From assembly GCA_004295565.1 (NCBI GenBank), contig AP019416.1:2232001-2296000 (forward strand): a stretch of DNA of 64,000 nucleotides, read 5' to 3'. Positions 1-11,522 of the stretch are shown one piece after another; the first letter of the stretch is position 1, and every line of letters starts with the position of its first letter. The position numbers were made by a program, and so were the translations under genes. The stretch is from Vreelandella olivaria (GTDB lineage Bacteria > Pseudomonadota > Gammaproteobacteria > Pseudomonadales > Halomonadaceae). The notes under the pieces are model-generated. The model searched no databases, had not been told where the DNA came from, and saw only the letters and a list, made by a program, of their open reading frames with translations.

Positions 1-301
1 AGCTTTTTTGGCGCGTTTCACCTGAAGTACCCATGGCGGGCCGTCACGTAGTGATTGTTGACGATATTCTGGATGAGGGGGCGACGCTGGCGGCCATTCT
101 GGCTTACTGCGAAGAGGCCCAAGCTGCCAGTGTCACCACGGCAGTGCTGGTCGATAAACAGCACGACCGCAAAGCAGTGCCTGGATTGAAGGCTGACTAC
201 TGTAGTCTGGAAGTGGCCGACCGCTATGTGTTTGGCTTTGGCATGGATTACAAGGCTACTGGCGCAACGCGCCCGGGATTTTTGCCCCCAAGGGTATGTA
301 A
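1..301 (+). CDS. hpt: Hypoxanthine(-guanine) phosphoribosyltransferase, C-terminal part
   Basis: Purine salvage enzyme that transfers phosphoribosyl from PRPP to hypoxanthine or guanine in the cytosol. The reading frame is open from base 3, so the gene starts before the window. The PRPP-binding motif VVIVDDILDEGATL is clear (bases about 48-90), followed by a typical C-terminal half ending FGFGMDYKG. Near base 254 one G appears to be missing (AAGGCTAC where AAGGGCTAC restores the frame). After that correction the protein continues YWRNAPGIFAPKGM and stops at TAA 299-301, the family's usual ending. Uncorrected, the frame runs into unrelated sequence to 359. The gene converges on ppsR with a shared hairpin between them. 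The specificity (Hpt, or a related xanthine-guanine enzyme) is inferred from overall similarity. Confidence 0.85.
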
Positions 302-331
302 TCCGCTGAGGGCTTGCCATGGTTGTTGCAG

Positions 332-360
332 CCTAGCGGGGCGAAAAGCGCCTCGCTAGG
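332..360. terminator. Hairpin between convergent hpt and ppsR
   Basis: CCTAGCG at 332-338 pairs with CGCTAGG at 354-360. The stem continues inward as GGCG/CGCC around an AAAAG loop, giving about 12 base pairs. It lies 30 bases past the hpt stop and overlaps the ppsR stop codon (333-335). There is no strong T tract on either side, so it could act as a bidirectional terminator or simply as an mRNA end-stabilising hairpin. Confidence 0.5.
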
Positions 361-1164
361 CCAGTTTCAGCAATCATCCGCGTTGAGATCTCCTCTACCG
401 AGAAGCGCGTCGCATCAATAAATGGAATATGCATGGTGCGATAGAGCGACTCAGCCTGCCCTACCTCTTGCAAGCACTGATCCATCGAGCTATAGCGGCT
501 GTTGGGGCGTCGTTCGTTGCGAATCGCCGATAAGCGCCGTGCATCAATGGTCAAGCCAAACAGTTTGTTGCGATGGGGCGCGAGCGCTTTGGGTAGTTTG
601 AGCATACCATCTTCGTCTAAATCATCTTCCGTTAGCGGGTAGTTAGCCGCCCGAATGCCAAATTGTAGGGCCAAATAGAGCGAGGTGGGTGTTTTACCAC
701 AGCGCGAAACGCCGACCAGAATGATATCGGCTTTATCGTACTGGTGGGTGCGGGCGCCGTCGTCATTATCCAGCGCGAAATGCACCGAGTGGATACGATC
801 CATGTAGACGTCATCGCTGCCAATCGAGTGAGTGCGCCCAACGCTGTAAGAGGAGTGGGTCTCTAGCTCCTGCTCCAGAGGTTCCAGGAAGGTAGAAAAA
901 TGTCGACTTTAAACCCGGATGCTTGCCGAATAACATCGCGGATTTGTTGATCCACAATGGTGTCGATAATGATCGGGCGGTGGCCGTCGCGGTTGGCCGT
1001 TGACTCAATAATGGCGGCTAACGCCTGAGCTTTTCCAGCGTATCGATATAGGGTTTGGTCTGCATATCGATCTCAACATCGCTGAACTGGGCCAGCAAAC
1101 TACGTCCTAAACTTTCCGCCGTGATGCCGGTACCATCTGAAATAAAAAAAGCCGTACGTTTCAT
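333..1164 (-). CDS. ppsR: PEP synthase regulatory protein (bifunctional kinase/pyrophosphorylase, DUF299)
   Basis: Cytosolic regulator that inactivates PEP synthase by ADP-dependent phosphorylation and reactivates it by phosphorolysis. The start is ATG at 1164, giving [20 protein letters not shown], the standard family N-terminus. The C-terminal part contains the P-loop-like [15 protein letters not shown] and ends at TAG 333-335. The span of 832 bases corresponds to about 277 residues, the normal family length. At least two frame breaks are present: near 1040 a G seems to be missing (GAAAAGCTCAGG), and another lies near 890 in the stretch encoding DIFLPS. Both look like homopolymer errors. 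It is divergent from ppsA, its substrate enzyme, across a 275 bp gap, an arrangement that supports the call. Confidence 0.85.
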
Positions 1165-1439
1165 GACAAAATCCACTGGTGAGTGATCCGGCTATTGTGA
1201 GCCGAGCCGTTTGTCAGCACAACGTATCATCACCGGTGGGTATTTCAGCGCTCTATGCGCCTGACTACATAAATAGCCCAAAAATCCCTGCTGTTGTAAA
1301 AATCCTCCACTCTCTTCGCTATTAGACCAATGGCGAATATATTGGCACGGTGCTAGGGTAGCCCAGTGAATTATCCATGATCCACGGCATTAATGCCCAT
1401 ATCAGTGGTCATGCCGATATCTATGAGTGAGGGGGTTAC

Positions 1440-3834
1440 GTGGAAGAGTACATTTTGTGGTTCGATCAGTTGGGCATGGCGGACGTCGAACGCGTAGGTG
1501 GTAAGAACGCCTCGCTGGGTGAAATGATCTCCAACCTGTCCGGTGCCGGTGTAACGGTACCCGGCGGTTTTGCTACTACCGCCCACGCTTACCGTGAATT
1601 TCTCTCCCACGAAGGGTTAAACGAACGCATTAATTCCACCCTGGCTCGCCTGGACGTCGACGACGTTAAAGCGCTGGCCGAGGCGGGTAGCAACATCCGC
1701 CAGTGGGTCATCGATACGCCGCTACCCCCAAGCTTTGAAGCGGCCCTGCGCGATGCTTACGGCCAGTTGCAGCAACAGCACCCACAGCTGAAAGTAGCCG
1801 TGCGCAGCTCAGCCACCGCGGAAGATCTCCCCGACGCCTCCTTTGCAGGCCAGCAGGAGACCTTCCTGAATATCGAAGGCTTCGACAATATCAAGCGTGC
1901 GGTGCACGAGGTGTTTGCCTCGCTGTTTAACGATCGCGCAATCTCTTACCGTGTGCACCGCGGCTACGCCCACGAAAATGTCGCCTTGTCGGCAGGCGTG
2001 CAGAAAATGGTGCGCTCAGAGACCGGCGCGGCAGGCGTCATGTTTACCCTCGACACCGAATCCGGCTTTAAAGATGCCGTGTTTGTCACTGGCTCCTGGG
2101 GTCTGGGTGAAACCGTCGTGCAGGGCGCCGTTAATCCTGACGAGTTCTACGTGCACAAGCCGACCCTGGCGGCGGGGCGCCCCGCAGTACTGCGCCGTAA
2201 CTTGGGTTCCAAGCTGATCAAGATGGTTTATGGTCAGGATGCCAGCGCCGGTAAATCGGTTGAAACCGTCGATGTGCCCCCTAGCGACCGCAGCCGGTTC
2301 TGTATCAATGACCAGCAGGTAATGGATCTTGCCCGCCAGGCGATGACCATTGAACAACACTACCAGCGGCCCATGGATATTGAGTGGGCCTTGGATGGCG
2401 ATGATGGTGAGCTTTACATCGTCCAGGCGCGTCCTGAAACGGTGGTCTCCCAGCAGGAGGGCGGCAAGCTCGAACGCTTCCAGCTGCGTGAAAAGGGTCG
2501 CACGCTCATTACGGGGCGGGCGATTGGTCAGCGCATTGGCCGCGGCACCGTCAAAGTGGTGCTTAGCCCTGATGACATGGACAAGATCCATGATGGCGAT
2601 ATCCTGGTCACCGACATGACCGATCCGGATTGGGAGCCGATCATGAAGCGCGCTTCCGCGATCGTCACCAACCGCGGCGGGCGTACCTGCCACGCGGCGA
2701 TCATCGCCCGTGAACTGGGCATCCCTGCCGTGGTCGGCTGTGGCGATGCCACTACCCAATTAAAAGAGGGCATCGACGTCACGGTCTCGTGTGCGGAAGG
2801 CGATACCGGCAATGTCTATGAAGGTCTGTTGGAGTTTGACTGCAAAGTCTCCAGTGTCGATGCGATGCCGGAAATCCCCTTCAAAATCATGATGAATGTG
2901 GGTAACCCTGACCGCGCCTTTGAAGCTTTGCCAGCCTGCCTCATGCAGGCGTGGGCTTAGCGCGATTGGAATTTATTATTAACCGCATGATTGGCGTCCA
3001 TCCTAAAGCACTGCTGGAGTACGACACCTTGCCGGCTGATTTGCAGCAGGTGATCGATTTACGTACTGCGGGTTACACCGACCCGGTCAGTTTCTACGTC
3101 GATAAACTGGTTGAAGGTATCTCCACGCTGGCGGCGGCGTTCCACCCCCAGCGCGTCATCGTGCGGCTGTCAGACTTCAAATCAAACGAATATGAAAACC
3201 TGATTGGCGGCAAGCTCTATGAGCCGGGTGAAGAGAACCCTATGCTCGGTTTCCGGGGCGCATCGCGCTACATTTCAGAGGCGTTCCGTCCCTGCTTTGA
3301 ACTTGAGTGCCAGGCGCTGAAGCGGGTGCGTGAAGAGATGGGCTTCGAGAATATCGAAATCATGGTGCCTTTTGTACGTACCACCGACGAAGCGCGTGAG
3401 GTGGTAGAGCTGCTGGCAGCCAATGGCCTTGAACGTGGCGGCCCCACAGGCCTGAAAGTGATTATGATGTGCGAGCTACCGGCTAACGCACTGCTGGCCG
3501 ATGAGTTCCTGGAGTATTTTGACGGCTTCTCAATCGGTTCAAACGACCTGACCCAGTTAACGTTAGGTTTGGATCGTGACTCGGGTATTGTGGCGCATCT
3601 GTTTGACGAGCGTAATGGAGCGGTTAAAAACTCCTGGCCATGGCCATTCAAGCCTGTAAGGCGAAGGGCAAGTATGTCGGTATCTGCGGGCAGGGGCCGT
3701 CAGACCATCCAGACCTGGCTAAATGGTTGATGGAGCAGGGGATCGATTCTGTATCACTCAACCCCGACGCGGTATTGGAAACCTGGTTTATGCTCGCAGG
3801 GCAAAAATCGAGTAGTTATATTTATTTTGACTAA
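1440..3834 (+). CDS. ppsA: Phosphoenolpyruvate synthase
   Basis: Converts pyruvate, ATP and water to PEP, AMP and phosphate for gluconeogenesis. GTG start at 1440, preceded by a purine-rich GAGGGGG. The N-terminal ATP-grasp/pyruvate-binding domain starts [24 protein letters not shown]. The phospho-histidine swivel motif [13 protein letters not shown] places the catalytic His near residue 418. The PEP-binding TIM-barrel domain ends with [17 protein letters not shown] and a terminal NPDAVLETW. Total about 798 residues, normal for the family. Two frame breaks: near 2930 (before [14 protein letters not shown]) and near 3627 (GTTAAAAAC where one more A restores AVKKLLAMAI). A terminator follows directly. 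The divergent ppsR is its expected post-translational regulator. Confidence 0.93.
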
Positions 3835-3838
3835 TTTA

Positions 3839-3871
3839 CGCCCGGCCATTGTGCCGGGCGTCGTTGTTTTT
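3839..3871 (+). terminator. Rho-independent terminator of ppsA
   Basis: CGCCCGGC (3839-3846) and GCCGGGCG (3853-3860) form an 8 bp GC-rich stem with a 6-base loop, followed by a T-rich run (TCGTTGTTTTT). It lies five bases after the ppsA stop. Confidence 0.8.
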
Positions 3872-3922
3872 ATAGGCTACTCTTCTGGAGTGGTTTGTTA
3901 ATTTATCGCGGAGAGCGCAGAG

Positions 3923-5710
3923 ATGTCCCCAAAGTCAGTTAAGTTCGCGCTACCTGTTTTGTTGGTGGCACCCTTATATAGCTGGGGGTTTAGCTATGAA
4001 ACACCTTCCATTTCGCCTGAAAGCGAGTCTGGATATGAAGAGAAACCAGGCTGGGAGGCTGAGTCGTTTGCGGTGGCCGCCGCCAACCCCCAGCGACTGA
4101 TGCCGGTTATCAGGTGCTGAAAGCTGGCGGTAACGCCATTGATGCCGCCATCGCGGTGCAAATGGTGCTGAACCTGGTCGAGCCGCAATCCAGTGGTATC
4201 GGCGGTGGTGCTTTTTAATGTACTTCGATGGTGACGAAGTGCGTGCCTACGATGGTCGTGAGACGGCGCCTCAAGACGTTAACGGCGAACTGTTTATGCA
4301 GGAGGGTGAACCGCTGGCGTTTAATGAGGCAGTGGTTAGCGGACTCTCGGTAGGCGTGCCGGGTACGCTTAGAATGCTCGAAAAGGCCCACGCCGAACAG
4401 GGTGAGCTGGCGTGGTCGGAGCTGTTCATCCCGGCCATCACTCTGGCCGAGGAGGGTTTTGCGGTTAGCAGTCGGTTGCATACCAGCTTGGCAAACGATG
4501 AGTTTTTGCGCCAAGACCCGCTAGCGAGCCAATTTTATTATGATGCGGATGGTGAGCCCATTGCCGTGGGTGAAACGCTCAAAAATCCGGCTATGGCCGC
4601 GATTTTTCGCCAAATTGCCGAGCAAGGCAGTACTGCCCTGCATGAAGGCGCAGTGGCGGAAGATATCGTTCAGCGCGTGCAAAACTACCCCGAACGCCCA
4701 GGCAGTTTGACCCTTGAGGATATGAGCGGCTACGAAGCACTTACTCGTGATCCGCTATGTACGCCGTGGCAGCAGTGGGAAGTGTGTGGCTTTCCGCCGC
4801 CCTCGTCAGGTCATCTAACCGTGATGCAAATTTTAGGTATCCTTGATCAGCAGCCGCTGCTTGAGGCGCCGTTAGATAATGGTGTTTCAAGCAGCGGATG
4901 GCTGCATCAGTTTTTGGAAGCCTCGCGCTTGGCATTTGCTGACCGCGGTCGTTACATTGCCGACCCTGACTTTGTCGAGGCGCCGGGTGGCGATTGGTCG
5001 CTGATGCTGGCACCTGAGTACCTGGAGCAGCGCAGTGCGCTTATCGAAGAGATGAGTATGGGCGATAGCGCCGAGCCGGGTAACCCAGGCGAGCTTGATG
5101 TTAGCTGGGCAAGCCAGCCCGAGCAGCCTGAGTACGGTACCAGTCATATCAGCATTGTCGATGAGGAGGGCAACGCGGTCGCCATGACGACCACCATTGA
5201 GCAGGCCTTTGGCTCGCGGATTATGTCCGATGGTGGTACTGGCATGGCGGGTGGGTTCCTGCTCAACAATGAGCTGACCGACTTCTCTTTTGTGCCTGAA
5301 ATAGAGGGCGAGCCAGTCGCTAACCGGGTTGAGCCCGGCAAGCGTCCACGCTCCAGCATGAGCCCGACCCTGGTGTTTGATCAGGACACGGGTGAGTTGG
5401 TGGCAAGTCTGGGATCTCCTGGCGGCGCCGCCATAATTCACTACACCGCGCGTACGCTAGTGGCGCTGCGCGACTGGGGCTGAGTGCTCAGGAAGCACTC
5501 GACCTTCCCCATGCGATTACCCTTGGTGGGGATGTCTATGTAGAAGAGGGCCGGTTTCCTGAGGCGACCATCGAATCACTGCGCGAACGTGGCCATACGG
5601 TAAGCGAGCGGGAGCTAACCAGCGGGCTCCAGGCCATTATGCGCCTTAATGATGGCACTCTGTTTGGGGGCGCTGACCCCCGGCGTGAAGGGGTGGTAAT
5701 GGGCGATTAA
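3923..5710 (+). CDS. ggt: Gamma-glutamyltransferase (Ntn-hydrolase)
   Basis: Periplasmic enzyme that cleaves gamma-glutamyl bonds, chiefly of glutathione, after autocatalytic splitting of the precursor. ATG at 3923 gives a signal-peptide-like start (MSPKSVKFALPVLLVAPLYS). The large-subunit core AGGNAIDAAIAVQMVLNLVEPQSSGIGGG follows. The self-processing nucleophile is the Thr of EYGTSHISIVDEEGNAVAM (about 5137-5190). The SLGSPGG oxyanion-type motif and a normal C-terminus (FGGADPRREGVVMGD) end at TAA 5708-5710. The total of about 595 residues fits the family. Frame breaks occur near 4100, near 4212 (GCTTTTTAATG, one T short) and near 5478. The gene stands alone between ppsA and the convergent glycerophosphodiesterase gene. 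Confidence 0.9.
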
Positions 5711-5718
5711 GTAAGCGC

Positions 5719-7612
5719 TTATTGGCGCAGCCAGTTGCGCAGCTTAACTAACATCAGCGCGCCGTCGCTTAATTCACGCCGGTCTTGAATAAGTTCGGTT
5801 AAACGATCTGGGTAGTCGGTGATGATCGCATCGACACCCAGGTCAATCAGCGTTGACATGCGTGCCCGATCATTGACGGTCCAGGCGTGTATTTCGTAGC
5901 CATATAACCGCGCTAAGCGAACTTCCCCTTCCGTGATACGGTTATGCCGCAGCCCTAAGGCATCAAAATCGCGACGGTTTAGCGTGCCGGGCAGAATCAG
6001 CTGGGCCAGTAAGGTCACGCGAAGTTCCGGCGCTTGGGCTTTAATATGTTTAAGTAATGCAGGCGACATGGTGGCCATGCGCATGTCTAAGAGCGCGTTG
6101 GGGAAACCACAAGCCGCATAGCCATCGAAGGCGCTTTGTTGGGTTGCCCAGCAGCGGTAGCGGACGTCACTCTCTGCATTTAAGGCATCAATAACGGCAT
6201 CGGCTAACGCTTCTTCTTGCCCCGGCAGCGGCTTAATATCGATCATTAGCCCCGCTTTACCGCGCACGCTGTCGAGTGCTTCGTCCAGGCCGGGAATAGC
6301 CTCATTGCGAAAGGCATCGCCAAACCAGCTACCGATATCGTACTGTTTTAATTCCTCCCTGGTCAGCTCACCAAATTCCCGATTATCGCCGGTTAGCCGT
6401 GCCAAGCTGCGGTCGTGATAGAGCATTACCTGCTGGTCACGGCTCAAGCGCACGTCAATTTCGATATAGTCAACGCCATCAATCAGCGATTGTTCTAATG
6501 CGGCAAGCGTGTTTTCGGGGCGACCATAGAGCTGCCCCGGTGGGCGATCACCGCGACGTTGTCTCGTATCTCAAAGCTATTGAGGATCCACCATGCTTGA
6601 AGGCCAGCAAAAATAAGCACGCTCAGTTCTACCGCCCAGGCCAGTTTGCCCGCATTGGTGCCCTCGGGAGGAGGCGCCGGGCGAGCTTCTCGGTGAGCCA
6701 GCTGCATATAGAGACAGGCGGACAGCAGCGCATTGGCGGCAATACCGATAAAGGTGATGGCCAGGGTAACCAGCACATAGCCGATTAAGTAGGCGAGCAT
6801 CGCCGGGATAAGCACGGCATTATGCTCAGGTAACCACCAGAGTAGTGGCGTAAACAGCCGATCAAACAACAGTGTAGCGAGTAGCGGTAGGCTGACAATC
6901 AGCACCAATAGCAAAAGTACGGCAGCGCCAATGGAGCGACGCCAACCGCGGGTTAAGCTAACGCTGCGTCTGAGCGCCTGCCAGGGGCCACAGCTCTCCA
7001 GCGCAACGAAGGGTAGCGCCAACAGCCAGCGCAGGTAGAGCCATGACGCTGCCCATATCCAGCCAATGACCAGTGGCAGCGCGCAGGCAATGAAGTACCA
7101 CAATGCGGGAGGGCGCACGCGCTGAAGGTAGTAGGGGTCTATGCCACTTAGCCACAGGTCGTAAAGCCATGCTAGCCCGGCCATAAAGGGGGGCCAACAG
7201 CAGCAAGTGAGTGCCTACCTGGAGTATCACAAGCCCGGCCAGGGCAGGCAGCCGGCGGGTGCTCAGCCATAGCGCCTCAAGGGCCAAACGATAGTGGTTA
7301 TCACGAGGTCTGACGGCCACCTGCAGCATGCCTGCCTGCTGCCAGTAAATAATCAGGAAGGCGAACCCCAGCCCCACCAGCATGCCTACCAGACCCAGCG
7401 GGCTAAACAGTAGCGCGATCAATTCATCGTTGGTGACCACGGTACGGTTGAGTTGGGCCAAAAGCCAGCGCGTTACCCAGGTGATTGCTGGCAGCAGCAG
7501 GGCTGAAGCGAGCAGGGTAAAAAAACAGGTGGTAGGCGATCAGTGGGCGAAGATGATCACGTAACGTGCGCAATAAGGCTGAGCCAAGATAGGTCAAAGG
7601 CTGCATCGTCAT
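5719..7612 (-). CDS. Glycerophosphodiester phosphodiesterase with N-terminal membrane domain
   Basis: Predicted to hydrolyse glycerophosphodiesters to glycerol-3-phosphate and an alcohol. The N-terminal 370 residues (7612 to about 6520) hold about eight hydrophobic segments matching the GDPD membrane domain family. The C-terminal GDPD TIM barrel opens with VIAHRGSS, continues with EIDVRLSRDQQVMLYHD and ends near the usual IITDYPDRL. The start is ATG 7612 or 7606 (MTMQPLTYLG). The stop TAA is at 5719-5721. Three frame breaks, around 6490-6530, 7170 and 7450, are needed to join the pieces. The total of about 631 residues is typical for the membrane-anchored form. It converges on ggt with only 8 bases between the stops. 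Confidence 0.85.
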
Positions 7613-7720
7613 TAAACGGTAAGAATGAGTTCCCAGGGTGGCAGCAACCGCCACACCTGGCAAGAGACGCTGTTAAGACAAACCTAATTACTATGCAGAT
7701 CGTTGTTATGCAGGTCGTTG

Positions 7721-8218
7721 CTACGAAAGCGGCAACTCATGCTCGGCAACAATAATGCCGTTGTTATCTGCGTACAGCCACTGGCCGGGCTTTAGGGTGA
7801 CGCCGGCAAAGGTGACATCGATATCACGCTGCCCTTCACCGCGTTTTTCGCTTTTGCGCGGGTGACTGCCCAGCGCCTGAACGCCAATCGGTAGGGCAGC
7901 GAGTATATCCACATCGCGCACACAGCCGTACATGACAACGCCCGCCCAGCCGTTGGCAACGGCCTGCTCGGCGAGCATATCTCCCAGCATGGCGCAGCGG
8001 TGTGAGCCACCCGCATCAACCACCAGCACCGCGCCGTTACCCGGTTCGGCGACAGCTTGCTTCACCATGGAGTTATCTTCAAAGCACTTTATCGTACGAA
8101 TAGGGCCATAAAAGGCTTCAAGGCCGCCAAAATTGGCAAACAAGGGATCAAGCACTGCCACCTCTGGATGTGCATCGCAGAGATCGGGCGTCACTATTTC
8201 AATCGCGTTTGTCATCAT
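7721..8218 (-). CDS. rraA: RraA family protein (RNase E regulator or HMG/oxaloacetate aldolase-like)
   Basis: 165 residues, full length and uninterrupted. The sequence [23 protein letters not shown] at the start and the central [37 protein letters not shown] are hallmarks of the RraA fold. In E. coli RraA binds RNase E and inhibits RNA decay. Many family members with the retained glycine-rich and Arg-Asp residues (GCVRDV here) are instead class II aldolases for 4-hydroxy-4-methyl-2-oxoglutarate, so the activity cannot be fixed from sequence alone. Met at 8218 or 8215 can start. It is transcribed in the same direction as acnB but separated by a terminator. Confidence 0.85.
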   Translation of the reverse strand: MMTNAIEIVTPDLCDAHPEVAVLDPLFANFGGLEAFYGPIRTIKCFEDNSMVKQAVAEPGNGAVLVVDAGGSHRCAMLGDMLAEQAVANGWAGVVMYGCVRDVDILAALPIGVQALGSHPRKSEKRGEGQRDIDVTFAGVTLKPGQWLYADNNGIIVAEHELPLS

Positions 8219-8273
8219 GTGCTCCGTTTATGAGAGGTTGGTATCAGCATAGGCTGCTAACCGGGCCGTGTAA

Positions 8274-8307
8274 AACGCCCCGCCCTGTAAAACAGTGGCG
8301 GGGCGTT
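8274..8307 (-). terminator. Terminator downstream of acnB
   Basis: AACGCCCCGCC (8274-8284) pairs with GGCGGGGCGTT (8297-8307). The stem extends inward through CTGT/ACAG with one bulged T. On the minus strand the stem is followed by TTTAC, so it best fits termination of acnB transcription about 115 bases after its stop. The rest of the 8219-8423 gap shows nothing else I can support. Confidence 0.7.
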
Positions 8308-8423
8308 CGGTCATCGACTCAGAAGATGCAATTAATTACATCGTCTGCGATGGTGCGAGCATCGGCGATGGGGCGGTCTGTCTCAAGCGCTTAACAAGCG
8401 TTAGGCTTCTTGAGCGACCGGAA

Positions 8424-11003
8424 TCACGTTTGAGGCGATCTTTGATACTCCTCAATCTCGTGAAAGTTCATGTAACGATAAATCTCGCCCGCCATGGCGT
8501 CAAACTCACCCATATAGCGTTGATACTCCTCAACGCTGGGTAAGCGTCCTTCTACTGCGGCGACGGCCGCCAGTTCCGCAGAGGCGAGGTACACGTTGGC
8601 ACCATCACCCAAACGGTTCGGGAAGTTACGTGTAGACGTAGACACCACGGTGCTCTTAGCGGCAACGCGGGCCTGGTTACCCATACACAGTGAACAACCC
8701 GGCATTTCCATACGGGCACCGGCACGGCCGTAGATGCCGTAGTAGCCCTCTTCGGTCAGCTGATGCTGATCCATTTTCGTCGGTGGTGCCAGCCACAGCC
8801 GGGTTTTTAAGCTACCGGCAGGCTGCTTCTCAAGCAGTTTGCCCGCAGCCCGGAAGTGGCCGATGTTGGTCATGCAGGAACCGATAAAGACTTCGTCAAT
8901 TTTCTGGCCAGCGACTTCAGACAGCAGGCGTGCATCGTCCGGGTCGTTGGGCGCACAGAGAACCGGCTCTTTAATTTCAGCCAGATCAATTTCGATGACT
9001 TCGGTGTACTCGGCGTCCTGGTCGGCGCGCATCAAGCTGGGGTTGGCCAGCCATGCTTCCATACCTTCTATACGACGGCTAATGGTGCGCTCGTCACCGT
9101 AACCATTCCCCATCATCCACTTCAGCAGGGTGATGTTGGACTTCAAGTACTCGGTAACGCTCTCTTCAGACAGCGTGATGGTACAGCCAGCGGCGGAACG
9201 CTCGGCGGAGGCGTCAGAGAGCTCGAAGGCTTGCTCTACGGTTAAGTCTTCCAGACCTTCAATTTCCAACACACGCCCGGAAAAGGCGTTTTTCTTGTTG
9301 GATTTATCCACGGTCAGCAAGCCTTGCTTGATGGCGTAGAGGGGAATAGCGTGAACCAGGTCGCGCAGGGTTACGCCAGGCTGGCGCTTGCCTTTAAAGC
9401 GAACCAGTACCGATTCCGGCATATCCAGCGGCATAACACCGGTGGCAGCCGCAAACGCTACCAGGCCGGAACCGGCTGGGAATGAGATGCCGAGCGGGAA
9501 ACGGGTGTGCGAGTCACCGCCGGTGCCCACCGTATCCGGCAGCAGCATGCGGTTAAGCCAGCTGTGGATAATGCCGTCGCCGGGGCGCAGTGAAACGCCG
9601 CCACGGTTCATGATGAAGTCGGGCAGAGTGTGGTGGGTATCTACATCCACCGGCTTCGGGTAAGCGGCGGTGTGGCAGAACGACTGCATGACCAGATCGG
9701 CCTGGAAGCCCAGGCAGGCAAGGTCTTTCAGCTCATCACGGGTCATCGGGCCGGTGGTGTCCTGTGAGCCAACGGTAGTCATCTTGGGCTCGCAGTACAT
9801 GCCGGGGCGAACGCCCTCTAGACCGCATGCTTTACCGACCATTTTCTGCGCTAAGGTGAAGCCTTTACCGGTATCTTTAGGTTGATCGGGTAGGCGGAAA
9901 ACGTCAGAAGTGGGTAGGCCCAACGACTCACGCGCCTTACCAGTCAAGCCACGGCCAATGATCAGGGGAATACGGCCGCCAGCGCGTACTTCATCCAGAA
10001 TCAGCTGCGTTTTAAGCTCAAAAGTGGTGATAACGTCATCGCTACCGTGTTTGCACACTTTACCCGCATAGGGGTAAACATCGATGACATCGCCCATATT
10101 CAGGTGGGTGACGTCCATCTCAATCGGCAAGGCACCCGAGTCTTCCATGGTGTTAAAGAAGATCGGCGCAATTTTGCTACCAAAGCAGAAGCCGCCAGCG
10201 CGCTTGTTGGGCGCGTAGGGAATATCGTCGCCAAAGAACCACAGAACGGAGTTGGTCGCTGACTTACGCGATGAGCCGGTGCCCACAACGTCACCCACAT
10301 ACACGACCGGGAAGCCTTTGGCTTTTACCTCTTCGATCTGCTTGAGCGGGCCAGTGGTGCCAGGAACCACTGGCTCAATGCCGTCACGCTCGTTTTTAAG
10401 CATGGCATTGGCGTGGAGCGGGATATCCGGGCGTGACCAGGCATCCGGCGCGGGCGAGAGGTCATCGGTATTGGTTTCGCCGGGCACTTTAAACACGCTG
10501 AGGGTGATTTTCTCAGCCAGCGCCGGTTTAGACAGAAACCACTCGGCGTCAGCCCAGGATTGAATCACCTCTTTAGCGACGCTGTTGCCGTTCTTGGCGC
10601 GAGTTTCTACGTCATGGAAGGCATCGAACATCAGCAGGGTGTGCTTAAGTTGTTCACCTGCTTCACGGGCAAGCTCTTCGTTATCGAGTAGCTCCACCAT
10701 TGATACGATGTTGTAGCCACCCTGCATGGTGCCCAATAGCTTAACGGCGTGAACCTTGTCGATCAGCGGAGAGCTTGCTTCACCTTTGGCAATGGCGGTG
10801 AGAAAACCCGCTTTTACATAGGCGGCCTCGTCAACACCGGGCGGTACGCGGTTGGTGATCAAATCGAGGATAAACTCCTCTTCCCCGGCCGGCGGCGTTT
10901 TCAGTAGCTCAACCAGTGAGGCTACTTGTTCGGCATTTAGGGGTTTGGGCGGGACGCCCTCGGCGGCACGTTCCTCGACATGTTGGCGATAAGCTTCAAG
11001 CAC
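8424..11003 (-). CDS. acnB: Aconitate hydratase B
   Basis: TCA-cycle enzyme interconverting citrate and isocitrate via a 4Fe-4S cluster; AcnB apoprotein also binds mRNA in E. coli. 859 residues, full length and intact, one of the few long genes here without a frame break. GTG start at 11003 ([19 protein letters not shown]) with GAGAGGG eight bases upstream. The N-terminal HEAT-like domain is followed by the swivel domain, and the cluster ligands are visible as [14 protein letters not shown] and GCSLCMGNQ. The first cysteine motif and the second CxxC are both present, so it should be active. It is likely monocistronic, with its own terminator at 8274-8307. Confidence 0.97.
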   Translation of the reverse strand: MLEAYRQHVEERAAEGVPPKPLNAEQVASLVELLKTPPAGEEEFILDLITNRVPPGVDEAAYVKAGFLTAIAKGEASSPLIDKVHAVKLLGTMQGGYNIVSMVELLDNEELAREAGEQLKHTLLMFDAFHDVETRAKNGNSVAKEVIQSWADAEWFLSKPALAEKITLSVFKVPGETNTDDLSPAPDAWSRPDIPLHANAMLKNERDGIEPVVPGTTGPLKQIEEVKAKGFPVVYVGDVVGTGSSRKSATNSVLWFFGDDIPYAPNKRAGGFCFGSKIAPIFFNTMEDSGALPIEMDVTHLNMGDVIDVYPYAGKVCKHGSDDVITTFELKTQLILDEVRAGGRIPLIIGRGLTGKARESLGLPTSDVFRLPDQPKDTGKGFTLAQKMVGKACGLEGVRPGMYCEPKMTTVGSQDTTGPMTRDELKDLACLGFQADLVMQSFCHTAAYPKPVDVDTHHTLPDFIMNRGGVSLRPGDGIIHSWLNRMLLPDTVGTGGDSHTRFPLGISFPAGSGLVAFAAATGVMPLDMPESVLVRFKGKRQPGVTLRDLVHAIPLYAIKQGLLTVDKSNKKNAFSGRVLEIEGLEDLTVEQAFELSDASAERSAAGCTITLSEESVTEYLKSNITLLKWMMGNGYGDERTISRRIEGMEAWLANPSLMRADQDAEYTEVIEIDLAEIKEPVLCAPNDPDDARLLSEVAGQKIDEVFIGSCMTNIGHFRAAGKLLEKQPAGSLKTRLWLAPPTKMDQHQLTEEGYYGIYGRAGARMEMPGCSLCMGNQARVAAKSTVVSTSTRNFPNRLGDGANVYLASAELAAVAAVEGRLPSVEEYQRYMGEFDAMAGEIYRYMNFHEIEEYQRSPQT

Positions 11004-11522
11004 GTTGGGGCCCTCTCATTCACGTTTCATTTACTTTATGGTGATGGCCTGCACGATGCACGGTGTTGGCCGCGCAGTTGTTGTGAAGTGGGGCCGATCA
11101 CATATGACATACGCTTGACAAACAGCGTGTGGTTGGATGGCTGCGATTCTACGGCAAACTGTCGACAATGTTAAGCTGGCAAGTAGAGACGTCTCTTGTA
11201 CTTTATGTTGATGCCAAGATTTAAACGGATCAAAAAAGCGCTTTTTATTAGTCAATTGGCTCAAAACCAGGAAAGTTTTTCCCACTTCCAAGCTAACTTC
11301 CCGCTGTGCGGGTGTGATTCTCGTTACACCGCGTTACCATACTCCTCACTTTATAACCTTAGAGCCGTTTTACTGCTGTGGTACTTATGCAAGCGTGTTG
11401 AGTAAAAGTGTGTGGAGCATTTTTAGGCGCTTAACTACATTAGTGATAGGCGATGAAGGGTATAAAGAACGCAATGTTACAGGGAACTATAAGCGCCTTG
11501 CGCGCTTATATGTTGTACAATA
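11004..11522. other. 519 bp divergent intergenic region acnB / miaE
   Basis: No convincing gene. The short open frames here lack family resemblance or ribosome sites. Visible structure: an AT-flanked perfect palindrome AAAAAGCGCTTTTT at 11233-11246, and a 9 bp inverted repeat TATAAGCGC / GCGCTTATA at 11488-11510 just upstream of miaE. A TACAAT that could serve as a -10 lies at 11516-11521. The region must hold the acnB promoter on the minus strand, but I cannot place it with confidence. Confidence 0.5.
11488..11510 (+). promoter_or_regulatory. Inverted repeat upstream of miaE
   Basis: TATAAGCGC (11488-11496), a 5-base spacer CTTGC, then GCGCTTATA (11502-11510). It sits immediately before the possible -10 TACAAT, so it could be an operator or a leader hairpin. 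No regulator is known to me for this exact motif. Confidence 0.35.

Noticed and set aside
2016-2759. 247-residue antisense frame over ppsA
   Set aside because: It mirrors a strongly conserved PEP synthase coding sequence in high-GC DNA, which commonly leaves the antisense strand open. No protein motif seen.
2925-2960. Programmed ribosomal frameshifting or mass pseudogenisation
   Set aside because: Breaks occur in many unrelated housekeeping genes at ordinary G, C, A or T runs with no slippery heptamer plus stimulator pattern. Sequencing error explains them more simply.
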